Notes under the pieces: generated by a model | Told to the model about the DNA's origin: nothing | The model's database searches: none | The model's input: the letters and a program-made list of their open reading frames with translations, nothing else | Part shown: piece after piece, positions 7,707-16,266 of the stretch | Layout of the letters: every line of letters starts with the position of its first letter | Position numbering within the stretch: the first letter of the stretch is position 1 | Source of the DNA: Treponema sp. | GTDB taxonomy: Bacteria; Spirochaetota; Spirochaetia; Treponematales; Treponemataceae | Length of the DNA: 32,735 nt | Direction: 5' to 3' | Assembly (NCBI GenBank): GCA_012519415.1 | Contig: JAAYQG010000033.1 | Span: forward strand, 1 to 32,735 | Program-made: the position numbers and the translations under genes

Positions 7707-9116
7707 TCATTGTTCAATTAAATTCTGATTTTCTTCGTTAGAATGTGTTGTTATTTTATCTTCGCTAAAATTTTTAGATACAATATAGCGAGCTGCAGGA
7801 CCTTTACCGATTGAAGTGAGAATTCCTTCTTTTTTCATGTTGCGCAAAATTCGAAGCGCAAGCGATTGAGAAAATCCAAAAGCAATTTGTAAATCTTGTC
7901 GTGTAAAATATCCTTTTTTTAGGGCAAATTCCATAACATCATCTCTGTGCTTTAATTGAACAGGTGTTATTTCTGTATTAGCGGTAGCTTTTTTCTGCCA
8001 TTCATTTAAATTAGGTAACACAAGCTTAAAAGCATTGTCGCTTACTGTAATTTCCGGAGACGGCGGCGAGCTTGAAGCAAAAATTTCCGCATACGATTCT
8101 GTTTTGTAGCTTGAAAAAATGCGCGGAAGCCCTGTTCCATATGCTTCAACGAGCATAAGTCTGCAAAAAACTTTTGAAAGATTTGTGTTTCGTGCAGCAG
8201 AAACGCCGAGCATTATATCGCCTCGATGAAGTCCTTCGACCAATCCTCCGACTGAAATTATCTCAAAACGATTTTTGAAAATGTGAATCAAGATGCTTGC
8301 ACTTAAACTGTAATCTCTATGAACAATAGCATTAAGCAAAGATTCTCGTACTGCTGCCGGTGGAAAATCTCTTAAATCAGTTCGATAAAGCCCTGAAAAT
8401 TTTGAACTTGTACAATTATGAAAATCTATCCACTCGTAAACATCGTGCAGTTGTGTCAAAAGAGAACCGCCAAATTCGCGCCTATCTTTAAAAGATGTTG
8501 TATCTGTTCCTTCAAATAAGGCTGCTTTTATTGTGTGTGTACATTGATCGGAAAGAAGAAGTGCCAAATTCGTATATTGACCTTCTGCGGTAATAAGGCC
8601 TAGTCGTCGTTTGTCTCGTCCTTCAAACGAAATGTTTCGTGCAGCAAATTGACGCGAAAGTTCAACAAATGTTAGCTTTTGGTTTAATGAACGCTGTTCT
8701 TCATATCTTTCTCCGACGGCTTCTTGTGTCATTTTAAAAATAGCTGCTTCAGAAGCCATTACAGATTCTGAACCGTGTCGCACATAAACTCCGGCAGAGC
8801 GCATTCCTTTGTTTGCAAGATAATAAGGACGAGCGTTTCCGCGCTGGACAGTAATTTTTATTACATTTTTGTCTTCAAGAACTTCCGTCATATAAGAAAC
8901 AAACATTGTTACATCCGGTTTAATAGACTGGCGGATTGAGCTTGATAAACGAAGCATTTCCTCGTCAATGTTTTCAACGCCACAAACAGAGCCATCATCA
9001 TTTACACCAATATAAATAACTCCGCCGGCAGTGTTTGCAAATGCAACAACTTCTTTTTTGATTTCATCTGTGAACTGTCTTTTGAGTTCGAGATTTGCAC
9101 TTTCTTTTATTTTCAT
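7707..9116 (-). CDS. AlbA_2 (Schlafen-type) domain and RecG-like ATP-binding transcriptional regulator
   Basis: A 469-aa protein of the family often labelled putative transcriptional regulator or ATP-dependent helicase RecG-like. The N-terminal AlbA_2 domain covers about residues 1-125 (NLELKRQ, VVAFANTAGGVIYIGVNDDG). A middle GHKL-like region carries RESLLNAIVHRDYS and GGLVEG. The C-terminal 70 residues look like a winged helix (RQDLQIAFGFSQSLALRILRNM). Its in vivo role is unknown; the family is common near mobile DNA and stress genes. ATG at 9116 is preferred over an in-frame TTG at 9125, though neither has a strong Shine-Dalgarno. The 84 bases downstream hold only a weak 5-bp hairpin. Confidence 0.8.
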   Translation of the reverse strand: MKIKESANLELKRQFTDEIKKEVVAFANTAGGVIYIGVNDDGSVCGVENIDEEMLRLSSSIRQSIKPDVTMFVSYMTEVLEDKNVIKITVQRGNARPYYLANKGMRSAGVYVRHGSESVMASEAAIFKMTQEAVGERYEEQRSLNQKLTFVELSRQFAARNISFEGRDKRRLGLITAEGQYTNLALLLSDQCTHTIKAALFEGTDTTSFKDRREFGGSLLTQLHDVYEWIDFHNCTSSKFSGLYRTDLRDFPPAAVRESLLNAIVHRDYSLSASILIHIFKNRFEIISVGGLVEGLHRGDIMLGVSAARNTNLSKVFCRLMLVEAYGTGLPRIFSSYKTESYAEIFASSSPPSPEITVSDNAFKLVLPNLNEWQKKATANTEITPVQLKHRDDVMEFALKKGYFTRQDLQIAFGFSQSLALRILRNMKKEGILTSIGKGPAARYIVSKNFSEDKITTHSNEENQNLIEQ

Positions 9117-9141
9117 AATTACCAACTAAAAATTTATTTTG

Positions 9142-9190
9142 ATTTAGTCTGAATCTAGTCTAATTCTAGCATAAATCGCAACAAATACAA
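9142..9190 (-). promoter_or_regulatory. Promoter of the AlbA_2 gene with three 10-base repeats
   Basis: On the minus strand TTGTAT (9185-9190), a 16-base spacer and an extended -10 TGCTAGAAT (hexamer 9163-9168) form a plausible sigma-70 promoter. Overlapping and downstream of the -10 are three 10-base units in tandem on the plus strand (ATTTAGTCTG, AATCTAGTCT, AATTCTAGCA; 9142-9171). One-turn spacing in a start region suggests an operator, perhaps for autoregulation. The operator role is inference. Confidence 0.5.
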
Positions 9191-9274
9191 GATTTTGGTT
9201 AGATTTTAATTATGTTTGATATAATGTAGCACTTTTCGGCAGTTAAGATTTGCATAAAATTACAAAACATTGCG

Positions 9275-10186
9275 TTAATTAGCAGGAGCGTTTCTTGTTT
9301 TTTCAGCTTCAATATGAAGTTTTTCGAGAATATTCATTATTTCATCAACAACAGGCTGTTTTTTGTCTTCAAGGTCTTCACTTAAAGAATCTTGTATAGC
9401 CTTTCTAAAAGGTTTGCATTCAATCATTTTTCCTGCTGTATAAACCATTTTATCATGCCAAATTTCATCTTTTATCATATTAGTAGGAAATTTCTCTGAA
9501 ATTCGCAAGCAATTACCATTAACGGCAATAGGCAACATAACATCGGAGAGGCGAATATATGAATCTATTTCACGAACTCCTTTTTTTGTTTCCGGCTTGT
9601 TTTTACGAAATCTTGTGCCAGCAGGAAAAACAAGCAAAATCTTACCTTGTTTTCTAACATTGTCTAACGCACGCATTGAAGCCATGTTGATTTTTCGACT
9701 GCGATGCTCTTCGATTGCTCTTTCTTCTGGATCAGCAATAGAGGCAAGGCTTCTGCTTGGATAAATAATTACACGTGAATACGCAGAAGCCCATGCACTA
9801 ATCATTGGGTTTTCTTCGCTAAGTTTCATGCCGGCTATTGCAACAGTTCTAGCTGCAATTTCTTCCAGCTCGGGGATTCCCGATTTTCTCATCAAGTAAC
9901 TAAAACCCGGTAAGTCGAAATTGCTGTAATGTTCCATTAATATAAGACCACGCTTTCCAGATTTTACTGCGTTTAAAAATTCTTTTGCGTTTTCTACTCC
10001 TGCAATGCAAGAGCCCGGAAGCAATGTATCTATAAGCATATCATCAAGAATTTTTAATATAACCGGATTTGCTTCTTGTAAAACATTTGTATCATCAACA
10101 ACTTCAGCCGAACGATTCAGTTTTGTTAGTTGTTCAAAAAGATAACCATAACAAACATCAAGAGGAGTCCCATCTTGAAAACTCAT
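9275..10186 (-). CDS. PlsC/PlsB-type glycerolipid acyltransferase family protein
   Basis: A 303-aa acyltransferase of the lysophosphatidate/glycerol-3-phosphate family. The catalytic HX4D motif is H86-YSNF-D91, following the typical GKRGLILMEH strand. The substrate-binding block normally FPEGTR reads FPAGTR at 187-192, a Glu-to-Ala change. No convincing transmembrane helix is visible, so it is probably soluble or peripheral. The likely role is transfer of an acyl chain to glycerol phosphate or a lysolipid; the exact acceptor is not decided. GGAGG stands five bases before the ATG. The leader contains a compound stem-loop element also found before metE. Confidence 0.75.
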   Translation of the reverse strand: MSFQDGTPLDVCYGYLFEQLTKLNRSAEVVDDTNVLQEANPVILKILDDMLIDTLLPGSCIAGVENAKEFLNAVKSGKRGLILMEHYSNFDLPGFSYLMRKSGIPELEEIAARTVAIAGMKLSEENPMISAWASAYSRVIIYPSRSLASIADPEERAIEEHRSRKINMASMRALDNVRKQGKILLVFPAGTRFRKNKPETKKGVREIDSYIRLSDVMLPIAVNGNCLRISEKFPTNMIKDEIWHDKMVYTAGKMIECKPFRKAIQDSLSEDLEDKKQPVVDEIMNILEKLHIEAEKTRNAPAN

Positions 10187-10197
10187 AATACCTCCAT

Positions 10198-10343
10198 AAA
10201 AAGTCGATGAGGAAGTTTCAACTTCCGAATTGAGTTTTTAGCGCACTTTCGTAATGGAATGAGAAAGTGCAATAAATATAAAGTTTGCATTGCAAACTTG
10301 AGGATTCGTAGCGAGGCGCAATATTAGCCGAGCTACGAATCCT
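10198..10343 (-). repeat. Modular stem-loop leader element, copy A
   Basis: Four hairpins, listed in plus-strand order starting next to the acyltransferase. (1) GGAAGT-TTCA-ACTTCC at 10211-10226 inside an outer stem AAAAAGTC/GAGTTTTT (10198-10205 with 10233-10240 region, one mismatch). (2) GCACTTTC/GAAAGTGC at 10243-10270 with loop GTAATGGAATGA. (3) AAGTTTGCA-T-TGCAAACTT at 10281-10299. (4) a perfect 12-bp stem AGGATTCGTAGC/GCTACGAATCCT at 10301-10343. Hairpins 1-3 occur in the same order and with related loops before metE (16102-16211). The outer stem ends 2-3 bases before the Shine-Dalgarno. It may be a cis-acting RNA or a small dispersed repeat. Confidence 0.7.
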
Positions 10344-10531
10344 GCCTTCCCTTAGGACGAAAGATTAAAATCGTTTAGGTTATTTAGATTACTGCTTATA
10401 TAGTTCAAGTGTCAACGACATTTTTAGCTTATGTTTATATAAAACCATATGTTTTGCTACAAATGTTTTACACAAGTACGCTTTTTTGCTGTGCTTTTGT
10501 GTTTTTACGTTTTACGGCAAAACATATTCTA
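10344..10531. other. Gap without a supported gene
   Basis: No convincing coding sequence. On the minus strand TTGACA (plus-strand TGTCAA, near 10411-10416) could be a -35 for the acyltransferase, but no good -10 follows at normal spacing. The stretch next to the peptidase remnant is T-rich and may be decayed sequence from the lost peptidase 3' flank. Confidence 0.4.
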
Positions 10532-10750
10532 TTAGAGTTTTATCCTTTTTTGAGGAGGTAAATACATTCCATCCCCGCGCTTTATACCGTATGCTTTGTA
10601 AAATTCATCAAACTGCTGCACAATAGCGTTTACACGCAAAAAATGAGGAGGATAATTTTGTGTTTCATATTGCACGAGCAAAAACTTTTCCGAATGTTTT
10701 CCAAACCACATTTTTGTATAAGACTCAAAAAAAGGAAATTTATTCAGCAA
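10532..10750 (-). pseudogene. C-terminal remnant of an M13 (neprilysin/PepO) metallopeptidase
   Basis: Only 72 codons remain. The reading FFESYTKMWFGKHSEKF, then PPHFLRVNAIVQQFDEFY, then GIKRGDGMYLPPQKRIKL matches the conserved end of M13 peptidases, where RVNG..+N+.EFY.AF..K.GD.MYL.PE.R closes the catalytic domain. The HExxH and ExxD zinc-binding region, expected about 100-150 residues upstream, is absent. The usual terminal Trp is also missing. The ATG at 10750 is probably an internal Met left after a deletion, and no Shine-Dalgarno precedes it. Upstream is AT-rich non-coding sequence, then the Sir2 gene. It is a deletion relic, not a functional small protein. Confidence 0.75.
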
Positions 10751-10845
10751 TTTATTTTAGTTATATACAAAAATCTATTTTTAATTAATAATTATATTAT
10801 TGAATTTTCTCTTCTGCCATAAATGCTTTTACCCATACGAGATAT

Positions 10846-11589
10846 TCAGATTTTTAATTTTGAGAACACTTCTCCGATTGGGGCGTTTATTGTTAGGTCA
10901 ATATTTGCTCCTTGAAGTGAATCTGTTTTGTTGATTAACACAAGATATTTTCCATTGAAATAATTTACAAGGCTTGCGGCAGGATAAACAATGAGCGATG
11001 TTCCGCCAATAATTAGACAATCTGCATTGGAGATTGATTGAACCGCACCATTAACAACATTATTATCAAGTCCTTCTTCATAGAGAACTACATCCGGCTT
11101 TACAATGCCACCGCAATCTTTATTTGAACAAATTGGAATGTTTTCAGAAGACGTGTCGCTTTTTTTTATGTATTCTGCATTATAAAAAGCACCGCATTTT
11201 GTGCAGAAATTGCGTAAAACGCTGCCATGCAGTTCAAATACGGATTTGCTTCCGGCTTTTTGATGAAGTCCGTCTATGTTTTGTGTAACAACTGCTTTGA
11301 GTTTTCCTTTTTCTTCAAGTTTTGCGAGTGCTTTATGAGCATCGTTCGGTTGTGCATCTAAGAAAAGTATTTTTTCGCGATAAAACCGATAAAATTCTTC
11401 CGTTTGTTTTTCAAAAAAGCTATGTGATAAAATCACTTCAGGGGAATATTTCCATTGTTGATGATAAAGTCCGGAAACACTTCTAAAATCAGGGATTCCG
11501 CTTTCTGTTGAAACACCAGCACCGCCAAAAAAAACTATAGACGAGCATTCGTCAATTATTTTTTGAAGTTGTTCAATTTTTTTCTGCAT
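10846..11589 (-). CDS. cobB: Sir2-family NAD-dependent protein deacylase
   Basis: A 247-aa cytoplasmic sirtuin that removes acyl groups from lysine using NAD. Visible motifs are GAGVSTESG 23-31 with IPDFRS for NAD binding, TQNIDGLHQKAG 102-113, catalytic H121 in FELHGS, and the structural zinc cysteines C129, C132, C154 and C159. The length is normal. The Ala-Tyr-Arg desuccinylase signature of class III sirtuins is not evident: residues after the FRS motif include FYRFYREKILF, where the Y-x-x-R pair would sit, so acyl preference is undecided. A GGAGA Shine-Dalgarno precedes the ATG. It is separated from both neighbours by AT-rich gaps and is probably transcribed alone. Confidence 0.92.
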   Translation of the reverse strand: MQKKIEQLQKIIDECSSIVFFGGAGVSTESGIPDFRSVSGLYHQQWKYSPEVILSHSFFEKQTEEFYRFYREKILFLDAQPNDAHKALAKLEEKGKLKAVVTQNIDGLHQKAGSKSVFELHGSVLRNFCTKCGAFYNAEYIKKSDTSSENIPICSNKDCGGIVKPDVVLYEEGLDNNVVNGAVQSISNADCLIIGGTSLIVYPAASLVNYFNGKYLVLINKTDSLQGANIDLTINAPIGEVFSKLKI

Positions 11590-11759
11590 TTTAATCTCCT
11601 GCTTTTAGTTATAAAATCAATTATCATATCTTGCTGTTTGGAATATTGATATTCCTTTTTATCTGAACAAAAATATGCTACTTTCAAAATAAAGCCGAAT
11701 CTAACTTAATGGCGTTTGAGTGTAAAAAAATTCAGTTTTGGGCGGCGCGATTTTCTAAA

Positions 11760-12656
11760 TTAATCTAAATTACCGACAGCAGTTATTAAAAGACACAATT
11801 CGCCATTATAGCCTACGACTCCATAAGATAACAAACATTTTTTGCCTCTTTTAATATGCGGAACAAGCTGTTCTTGAACAAAAGCTGTATATGTTTGACG
11901 TCCGTATGCAACTTGAACTTTTTTAACAAAAAGTTTTGCAAGATGATTTTGATTGTAGCAATCCATATAAGCAGCTATCATATTTTTTTCTTTTTCTGAA
12001 ATGTTTTTCAATCCGGAAGAAAATTCTATAAAACTTCTGCCGCGACTAAATGATGCGCTAAATTTATATACAGCTTTTTCTGAAACAATCTCATGTGTTT
12101 CATCTTCTGCAAGATATTTTTCAAGAACGTCTAATGCGTAAAATGGATAAACGTCAGTAAATGAACCTGTTTGCTCTGTTCGGCTTAAATCGCCTTTTAT
12201 ATATTGCTTTCTTATAATAGTGCCGTCTTCTCCGATATATTCAATGAGGCTGTCTAATCCTTGTTCTACGCGCTGCTTTGCTGTAAGTGTAAGTTTGTAA
12301 GAAAGTACTAAACCGTTTTCAAGGCGTTCTTCTTGTAACGCAAAACCTTTTAAAAGCTGTTGAGTTTCGTTAAATTTGTGGATTACACGACGAGCGTTTC
12401 CCATATTATCAAGATAATAAACGGAAGATTCAAGTTTAGAAAAAAAAGTATCACCTTGTTCATAAACAAACTGAATTGTTTGCCCACCGTACTCATTCTT
12501 TTTTACTAGAATAGTTTCTTCTTGTGCATAAATCCGGCATAAAGCAAAAAAAGACAAAACAAGCAACACTAAAAATGTTTTTTTAGCGTTTTGTACAAAA
12601 CATTTTGATAAAAGAGAAAATTTCTTTATTTTCCAAACAAAAAGATGTGGCTTCAA
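11760..12656 (-). CDS. Exported protein of unknown function
   Basis: I do not recognise a family. The 298-aa product has a long basic N-terminal region, then a hydrophobic stretch at about 27-42 (FLVLLVLSFFALCRIYAQEE) with a likely signal-peptidase site after IYA, so it is probably periplasmic or outer-surface. The mature part is mixed alpha/beta with no repeats and no further membrane segment. The start is TTG at 12656, supported by AAGGA (12662-12666) five bases upstream; there is no in-frame ATG before the signal peptide. Treponemes carry many such lineage-specific exported proteins. Neighbours give no clue. Confidence 0.7.
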   Translation of the reverse strand: MKPHLFVWKIKKFSLLSKCFVQNAKKTFLVLLVLSFFALCRIYAQEETILVKKNEYGGQTIQFVYEQGDTFFSKLESSVYYLDNMGNARRVIHKFNETQQLLKGFALQEERLENGLVLSYKLTLTAKQRVEQGLDSLIEYIGEDGTIIRKQYIKGDLSRTEQTGSFTDVYPFYALDVLEKYLAEDETHEIVSEKAVYKFSASFSRGRSFIEFSSGLKNISEKEKNMIAAYMDCYNQNHLAKLFVKKVQVAYGRQTYTAFVQEQLVPHIKRGKKCLLSYGVVGYNGELCLLITAVGNLD

Positions 12657-12938
12657 TTTAATCCTTGCAAGTCGTGCGTGCCGGGTATTTTATATTTTAA
12701 GCGTAAAAGTTAATATTTATTAATCGGCTTAAAATAAATTTATACTAATTATATGCAGTTTTTGCGGCTTCTTCAATGAAAAAAGTTTAATTTCTTCTAT
12801 AATATAGAAAAATATCGAAAATGATAAACGTAGATAATTATGGTTTGTTAATTGAGAAACTTTGTTTACGCAACGGAATTTGCATTAAAATGAATCTGTT
12901 TTATTGATATGCACACAATGTTTTGCTGATTTACAATT
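12657..12938. other. AT-rich intergenic gap
   Basis: No gene supported on either strand. It contains the short palindrome TTAATATTTATTAA near 12708-12721 and several A/T-rich hexamers resembling -10 boxes on the minus strand, none with a convincing -35. It should hold the promoter of the exported-protein gene and the end of the metE-metF message, but no clear terminator hairpin is visible. Confidence 0.4.
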
Positions 12939-13817
12939 TTATGTAGATTTTTCAGTTAAGAGTGTTGTTACAGCTTCTGAAATGCGCCTTGCAATATACG
13001 GTTTGTTCATTGTGTAAAGATGAATTCCGTCTACACCGTATGTTAACAGTTCTACAATCTGATTAATTGCATAAGCAATGCCGGCTTCAAGAATTGCATT
13101 GTCGTTAGTGCCGTATTTTTCCATCATGCTTTTATATTTTTGTGGAAGCTCTACTCCGCATCGGCTTGTCATTCGCTCAATTTGGGCTTTGTTTGTAACA
13201 GGCATAATGCCTGCTTCTATTGGCACATTTATGTTTGCTAAACGGCAGTTTTCTGTAAACTTTAAAAATTTTTCGTTATCAAAGAAAAGCTGGCTTAAAA
13301 GATGCGTTACTCCGCATTCTACTTTTGTTTTTAGGTGTGTAATTTCTTCAAAAACATCTTTTGAATCCGGGTGATTTTCTGGATAGCAGGCACCAAGCAA
13401 ATAAAACTGTCCGGGCATTGTTTTTTGTATAAAACTCGCTAAATCGCTTGCATAAAAAAAATCCCCGGCGGGTTCTCGTCCTTCAATTTTATCGCCACGT
13501 AAAACAAGCAGATTTTCAATTCCATTGTCAGCAAATTCTCTCAAAAGCATTAAAGCTTCTTTTTTTGAAAGATGAAGGCATGGCAAATGGACAACACTTT
13601 CTACATGGCAAGTTTCTTTAATACGTTTTGCAATTTCAAGTGTTTTGCCGCTGTTTTCACTTCCGCCGGCACCATAAGTAACACTTATAAAATCCGGTTT
13701 TAAATCAGAAAGCTCATCTAATGTTTTATAGATTTTATCAATTCCGTCATCTTTTTTAGGAGGAAAAACTTCAAATGAAAACACCTGTTTCTTTGTTAAA
13801 ATCGAGCTATTTAGCAT
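12939..13817 (-). CDS. metF: 5,10-methylenetetrahydrofolate reductase MetF
   Basis: A 292-aa TIM-barrel flavoenzyme that reduces methylene-THF to methyl-THF, the methyl donor for MetE. Visible signatures are FSFEVFPPK at the N-terminus with the catalytic Glu, SVTYGAGGS, HLPCLHLSK, LVLRGDK, the FAD-contacting YPENHPDS, and QLFFDNEKF. The length matches the bacterial single-domain form. The gene begins two bases after the metE stop, and its Shine-Dalgarno (AGAGG) lies inside the last codons of metE, so the two are translationally linked. The order metE-metF puts methyl supply and methyl transfer under one promoter. Confidence 0.96.
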   Translation of the reverse strand: MLNSSILTKKQVFSFEVFPPKKDDGIDKIYKTLDELSDLKPDFISVTYGAGGSENSGKTLEIAKRIKETCHVESVVHLPCLHLSKKEALMLLREFADNGIENLLVLRGDKIEGREPAGDFFYASDLASFIQKTMPGQFYLLGACYPENHPDSKDVFEEITHLKTKVECGVTHLLSQLFFDNEKFLKFTENCRLANINVPIEAGIMPVTNKAQIERMTSRCGVELPQKYKSMMEKYGTNDNAILEAGIAYAINQIVELLTYGVDGIHLYTMNKPYIARRISEAVTTLLTEKST

Positions 13818-13819
13818 AT

Positions 13820-16087
13820 TCAGCCTCTAACTTTTTTTGCGGCAGCAACAAGGTTTTTCAAAGCGGCTTCTGTTTCTACAAGACCGCGTGTTTTTAAGCC
13901 GCAATCAGGGTTTACCCATAGTTTGCTTTCTGGAATATATTTTTTCATTTTTTCTAAGGCTTTTACAATTTCTTCAACAGACGGCACTCTGGGAGAATGA
14001 ATATCATAAACACCGGGTCCAACTTCTGTTCGAAAATTCTTTTCTTTTAATGCTTGTAAAATTTCAAGATTTGAACGACTTGCTTCAAAGGTAATTACAT
14101 CTGCATCCATATTGTCTATGTCTTGAATTATTGGAATAAATTCCGAGTAGCACATATGTGTGTGAATTTGTGTTTCTAAGCGGCAGCCTGAATGAACAAG
14201 ATTAAATGCAGGAATTGCCCAATCTAAATATTCGCTGTACCAATCGGCTTTTCTAAGCGGCAATTTTTCTTTTAGTGCAGCTTCGTCAATCTGAATCATT
14301 CCAATTCCGTTTGCTTCAAGGTCGAGAACTTCACTTCTAATTGCAAGCGCAATCTGAAATGCGCTTTCTTTAAGGCTTATATCTTCGCGCGGAAAAGACC
14401 AGTTTAAAATTGTTACAGGACCTGTCAGCATTCCTTTTACACTTTTTTTTGAATTTTTATTTGCACAACTTTGCGCATATTTAGACCATTCCACCGTAAT
14501 GGGATTTTTTCTGCTTATATCTGCCCAAATTACAGGAGGTTTTACACAGCGAGTTCCGTAAGACTGAACCCAGCCGTTTTGCGTAAATACATATCCTTCA
14601 AGATTTTCGCCAAAATATTCTACCATGTCGTTGCGCTCATATTCGCCATGTACAAGTACATCAAGTCCAATTTTTTCTTGCAGTGCAATACATTCTGCAA
14701 TTTTTTCGCGGTTAAAATGTATGTATTGTTCTTTTGAAATAATTCCTTTTTTAAAATTTGCACGGTTAAGGCGAACTTCTTTTGTTTGCGGAAAAGAACC
14801 GATCGTTGTAGTTGGAAACAATGGTAGTTTAAACTTTTTTTTCTGGGCTACTTCACGTTCTGCAAAAGGAGGAAGGCGTGTAAAATCGTTTTTAGAAAGA
14901 TTATTTATTTTTTCTTTTAATAATGAATCTTCTAAAATGCGCTGTTTATTAAAAAGCTTTTTGTTTTTTTCCAAAGTATTTTTATCTTTTGCTGCAATTT
15001 CAGAAAGTTCAATAAGCTTTTCTTCTGCAAACGCAAAATGCTCAAGAATTGTACTGTCAAGTTTTTCTTCGTTTTTTACAGAGTATGGCACATGAAGTAA
15101 AGAGCAAGAAGTAGAAAGAACAATTTCTCCTTTCCAATACTTTTCTATTTCTTCAAGTAGTATGGAGGTTTTTTCATAATTATTTCGCCATATATTTTTG
15201 CCGTTTACAATACCTGCAAAAAGCAAACATGTGCCGCTTTGTTTTTTTATTTCGTTGTGCTTTTTTATAAGCTCAAAAGTTTCTTTTCCTTCAACAAAGT
15301 CGAGCCCAATGCCGTCAAAATCAAAATTGACTAGTTCGTCAAAAAAATCTCGAACATCGCCAAAGTATGTTTGAAGTAAAATTTTTATAGGTTTTTCTTC
15401 TAGAACATCGTTATACATTGTTTTAAAAAGTTTTTTGTCTTCATCAGTCATATCAAGAACCAATGCAGGTTCATCTATCTGAATCCATTTTGCACCAAGA
15501 CAAGCTACATTTTTTAAAAGATTGCGGTATGCTGCAGAAATTTCTTTTGCAAAATCTACTAACTGCTTTTTGCCGCTAAAACGACTTAATTTTAAAAAAG
15601 TATATGGTCCAATTACAACAGGTTTTGTTTGTACGCCGCAACTTAATGCTTCTTTATATTCTTCTACAATTTTTGAATCGTCTAAACGTATTTCAACCTT
15701 ATCATCAAATTCGGGAACTATGTAATGGTAATTTGTGTTAAACCATTTTTTCATAGGCAATGCTGTTAGGTCCCCATTTTTAGACTGATACCCGCGTGCC
15801 ATAGCAAAATAGGTGTCCGGTTTGGAAAGGCATAATTTTTTATATCTTTCAGGAATTACACCAAGCATAAAACTTGTATCAAGCATATTGTCGTAAAATG
15901 AAAAATCGTTAGAACTTATAAAGTCAATTCCGGCTTTTTTTTGAACAAGCCATGAATATGTACGAAGCTCTTTTGATGTTTTTATTAATTCCTCAATAGG
16001 AATTTCTCCTCTGAAATATTTTTCCAAAGCAAATTTTAGCTCCCTTTTTGAACCTACACGAGGATACCCTATAACCGATTTTTTCAT
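13820..16087 (-). CDS. metE: Cobalamin-independent methionine synthase MetE
   Basis: A 755-aa cytoplasmic enzyme that moves the methyl of methyl-THF (polyglutamate) to homocysteine without B12. It is full length with both barrel halves. The N-terminal half begins VIGYPRVGSKRELK. The C-terminal half begins near LFPTTTIGSFPQT and holds the zinc ligands in IHTHMCYSEF (His and Cys) and NPDCGLKTRG (Cys). AAGGAG at 16094-16099 precedes the ATG by six bases. The leader is largely filled by a compound stem-loop element (16102-16211). A divergent LysR gene and a LysR-type box upstream make MetR-like activation likely. No metH is in the window. Confidence 0.97.
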   Translation of the reverse strand: MKKSVIGYPRVGSKRELKFALEKYFRGEIPIEELIKTSKELRTYSWLVQKKAGIDFISSNDFSFYDNMLDTSFMLGVIPERYKKLCLSKPDTYFAMARGYQSKNGDLTALPMKKWFNTNYHYIVPEFDDKVEIRLDDSKIVEEYKEALSCGVQTKPVVIGPYTFLKLSRFSGKKQLVDFAKEISAAYRNLLKNVACLGAKWIQIDEPALVLDMTDEDKKLFKTMYNDVLEEKPIKILLQTYFGDVRDFFDELVNFDFDGIGLDFVEGKETFELIKKHNEIKKQSGTCLLFAGIVNGKNIWRNNYEKTSILLEEIEKYWKGEIVLSTSCSLLHVPYSVKNEEKLDSTILEHFAFAEEKLIELSEIAAKDKNTLEKNKKLFNKQRILEDSLLKEKINNLSKNDFTRLPPFAEREVAQKKKFKLPLFPTTTIGSFPQTKEVRLNRANFKKGIISKEQYIHFNREKIAECIALQEKIGLDVLVHGEYERNDMVEYFGENLEGYVFTQNGWVQSYGTRCVKPPVIWADISRKNPITVEWSKYAQSCANKNSKKSVKGMLTGPVTILNWSFPREDISLKESAFQIALAIRSEVLDLEANGIGMIQIDEAALKEKLPLRKADWYSEYLDWAIPAFNLVHSGCRLETQIHTHMCYSEFIPIIQDIDNMDADVITFEASRSNLEILQALKEKNFRTEVGPGVYDIHSPRVPSVEEIVKALEKMKKYIPESKLWVNPDCGLKTRGLVETEAALKNLVAAAKKVRG

Positions 16088-16101
16088 TTTCCACTCCTTT
16101 A

Positions 16102-16211
16102 AACAAAGTTACAGAGAAAACTTCAGTTTTCGAAAGTAACTTTGTTCGTGCTTCCGTAACGCAGTGAGGAAGCATAGTTAATAACCAAGTTTGCTTTGCA
16201 AACTTGGTTAT
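16102..16211 (-). repeat. Modular stem-loop leader element, copy B
   Basis: Three hairpins fill the metE leader. (1) GAAAAC-TTCA-GTTTTC at 16116-16131 inside an 11-bp outer stem AACAAAGTTAC/GTAACTTTGTT (16102-16112 with 16136-16146). (2) TGCTTCC/GGAAGCA at 16149-16174 with loop GTAACGCAGTGA. (3) a 14-bp stem with loop TTT at 16181-16211, containing AAGTTTGC/GCAAACTT. Order, the TTCA tetraloop, 9 of 12 bases in loop 2, and the AAGTTTGC core match copy A at 10198-10343, while most stem bases differ yet still pair. The outer stem ends two bases before the Shine-Dalgarno. Confidence 0.75.
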
Positions 16212-16214
16212 ATA

Positions 16215-16239
16215 TTTATAGACTAAAAACAGAAGTATA
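16215..16239 (-). promoter_or_regulatory. Probable metE promoter (-10 TATAAA)
   Basis: On the minus strand TATAAA lies at 16215-16220. A weak -35 TTAGAT-like hexamer sits about 18 bases upstream. Transcription would begin near 16208, so stem-loop 3 of the leader element would form at the 5' end of the message. A poor -35 fits a promoter that needs an activator such as the divergent LysR protein. Confidence 0.45.
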
Positions 16240-16266
16240 TCTAATACTTTTTTTTTGATGTTTGTT

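Noticed and set aside
10765-10845. Short coding-like reading downstream of the Sir2 gene (EYLVWVKAFMAEEKIQ)
   Set aside because: Only about 17 residues, no start codon in frame with a Shine-Dalgarno, and no family recognised.
16088-16239. SAM or other known riboswitch before metE
   Set aside because: The leader is made of independent hairpins. None of the conserved core bases or the multi-helix junction of SAM riboswitches could be found, nor a T-box sequence. The same holds for metK and metA.
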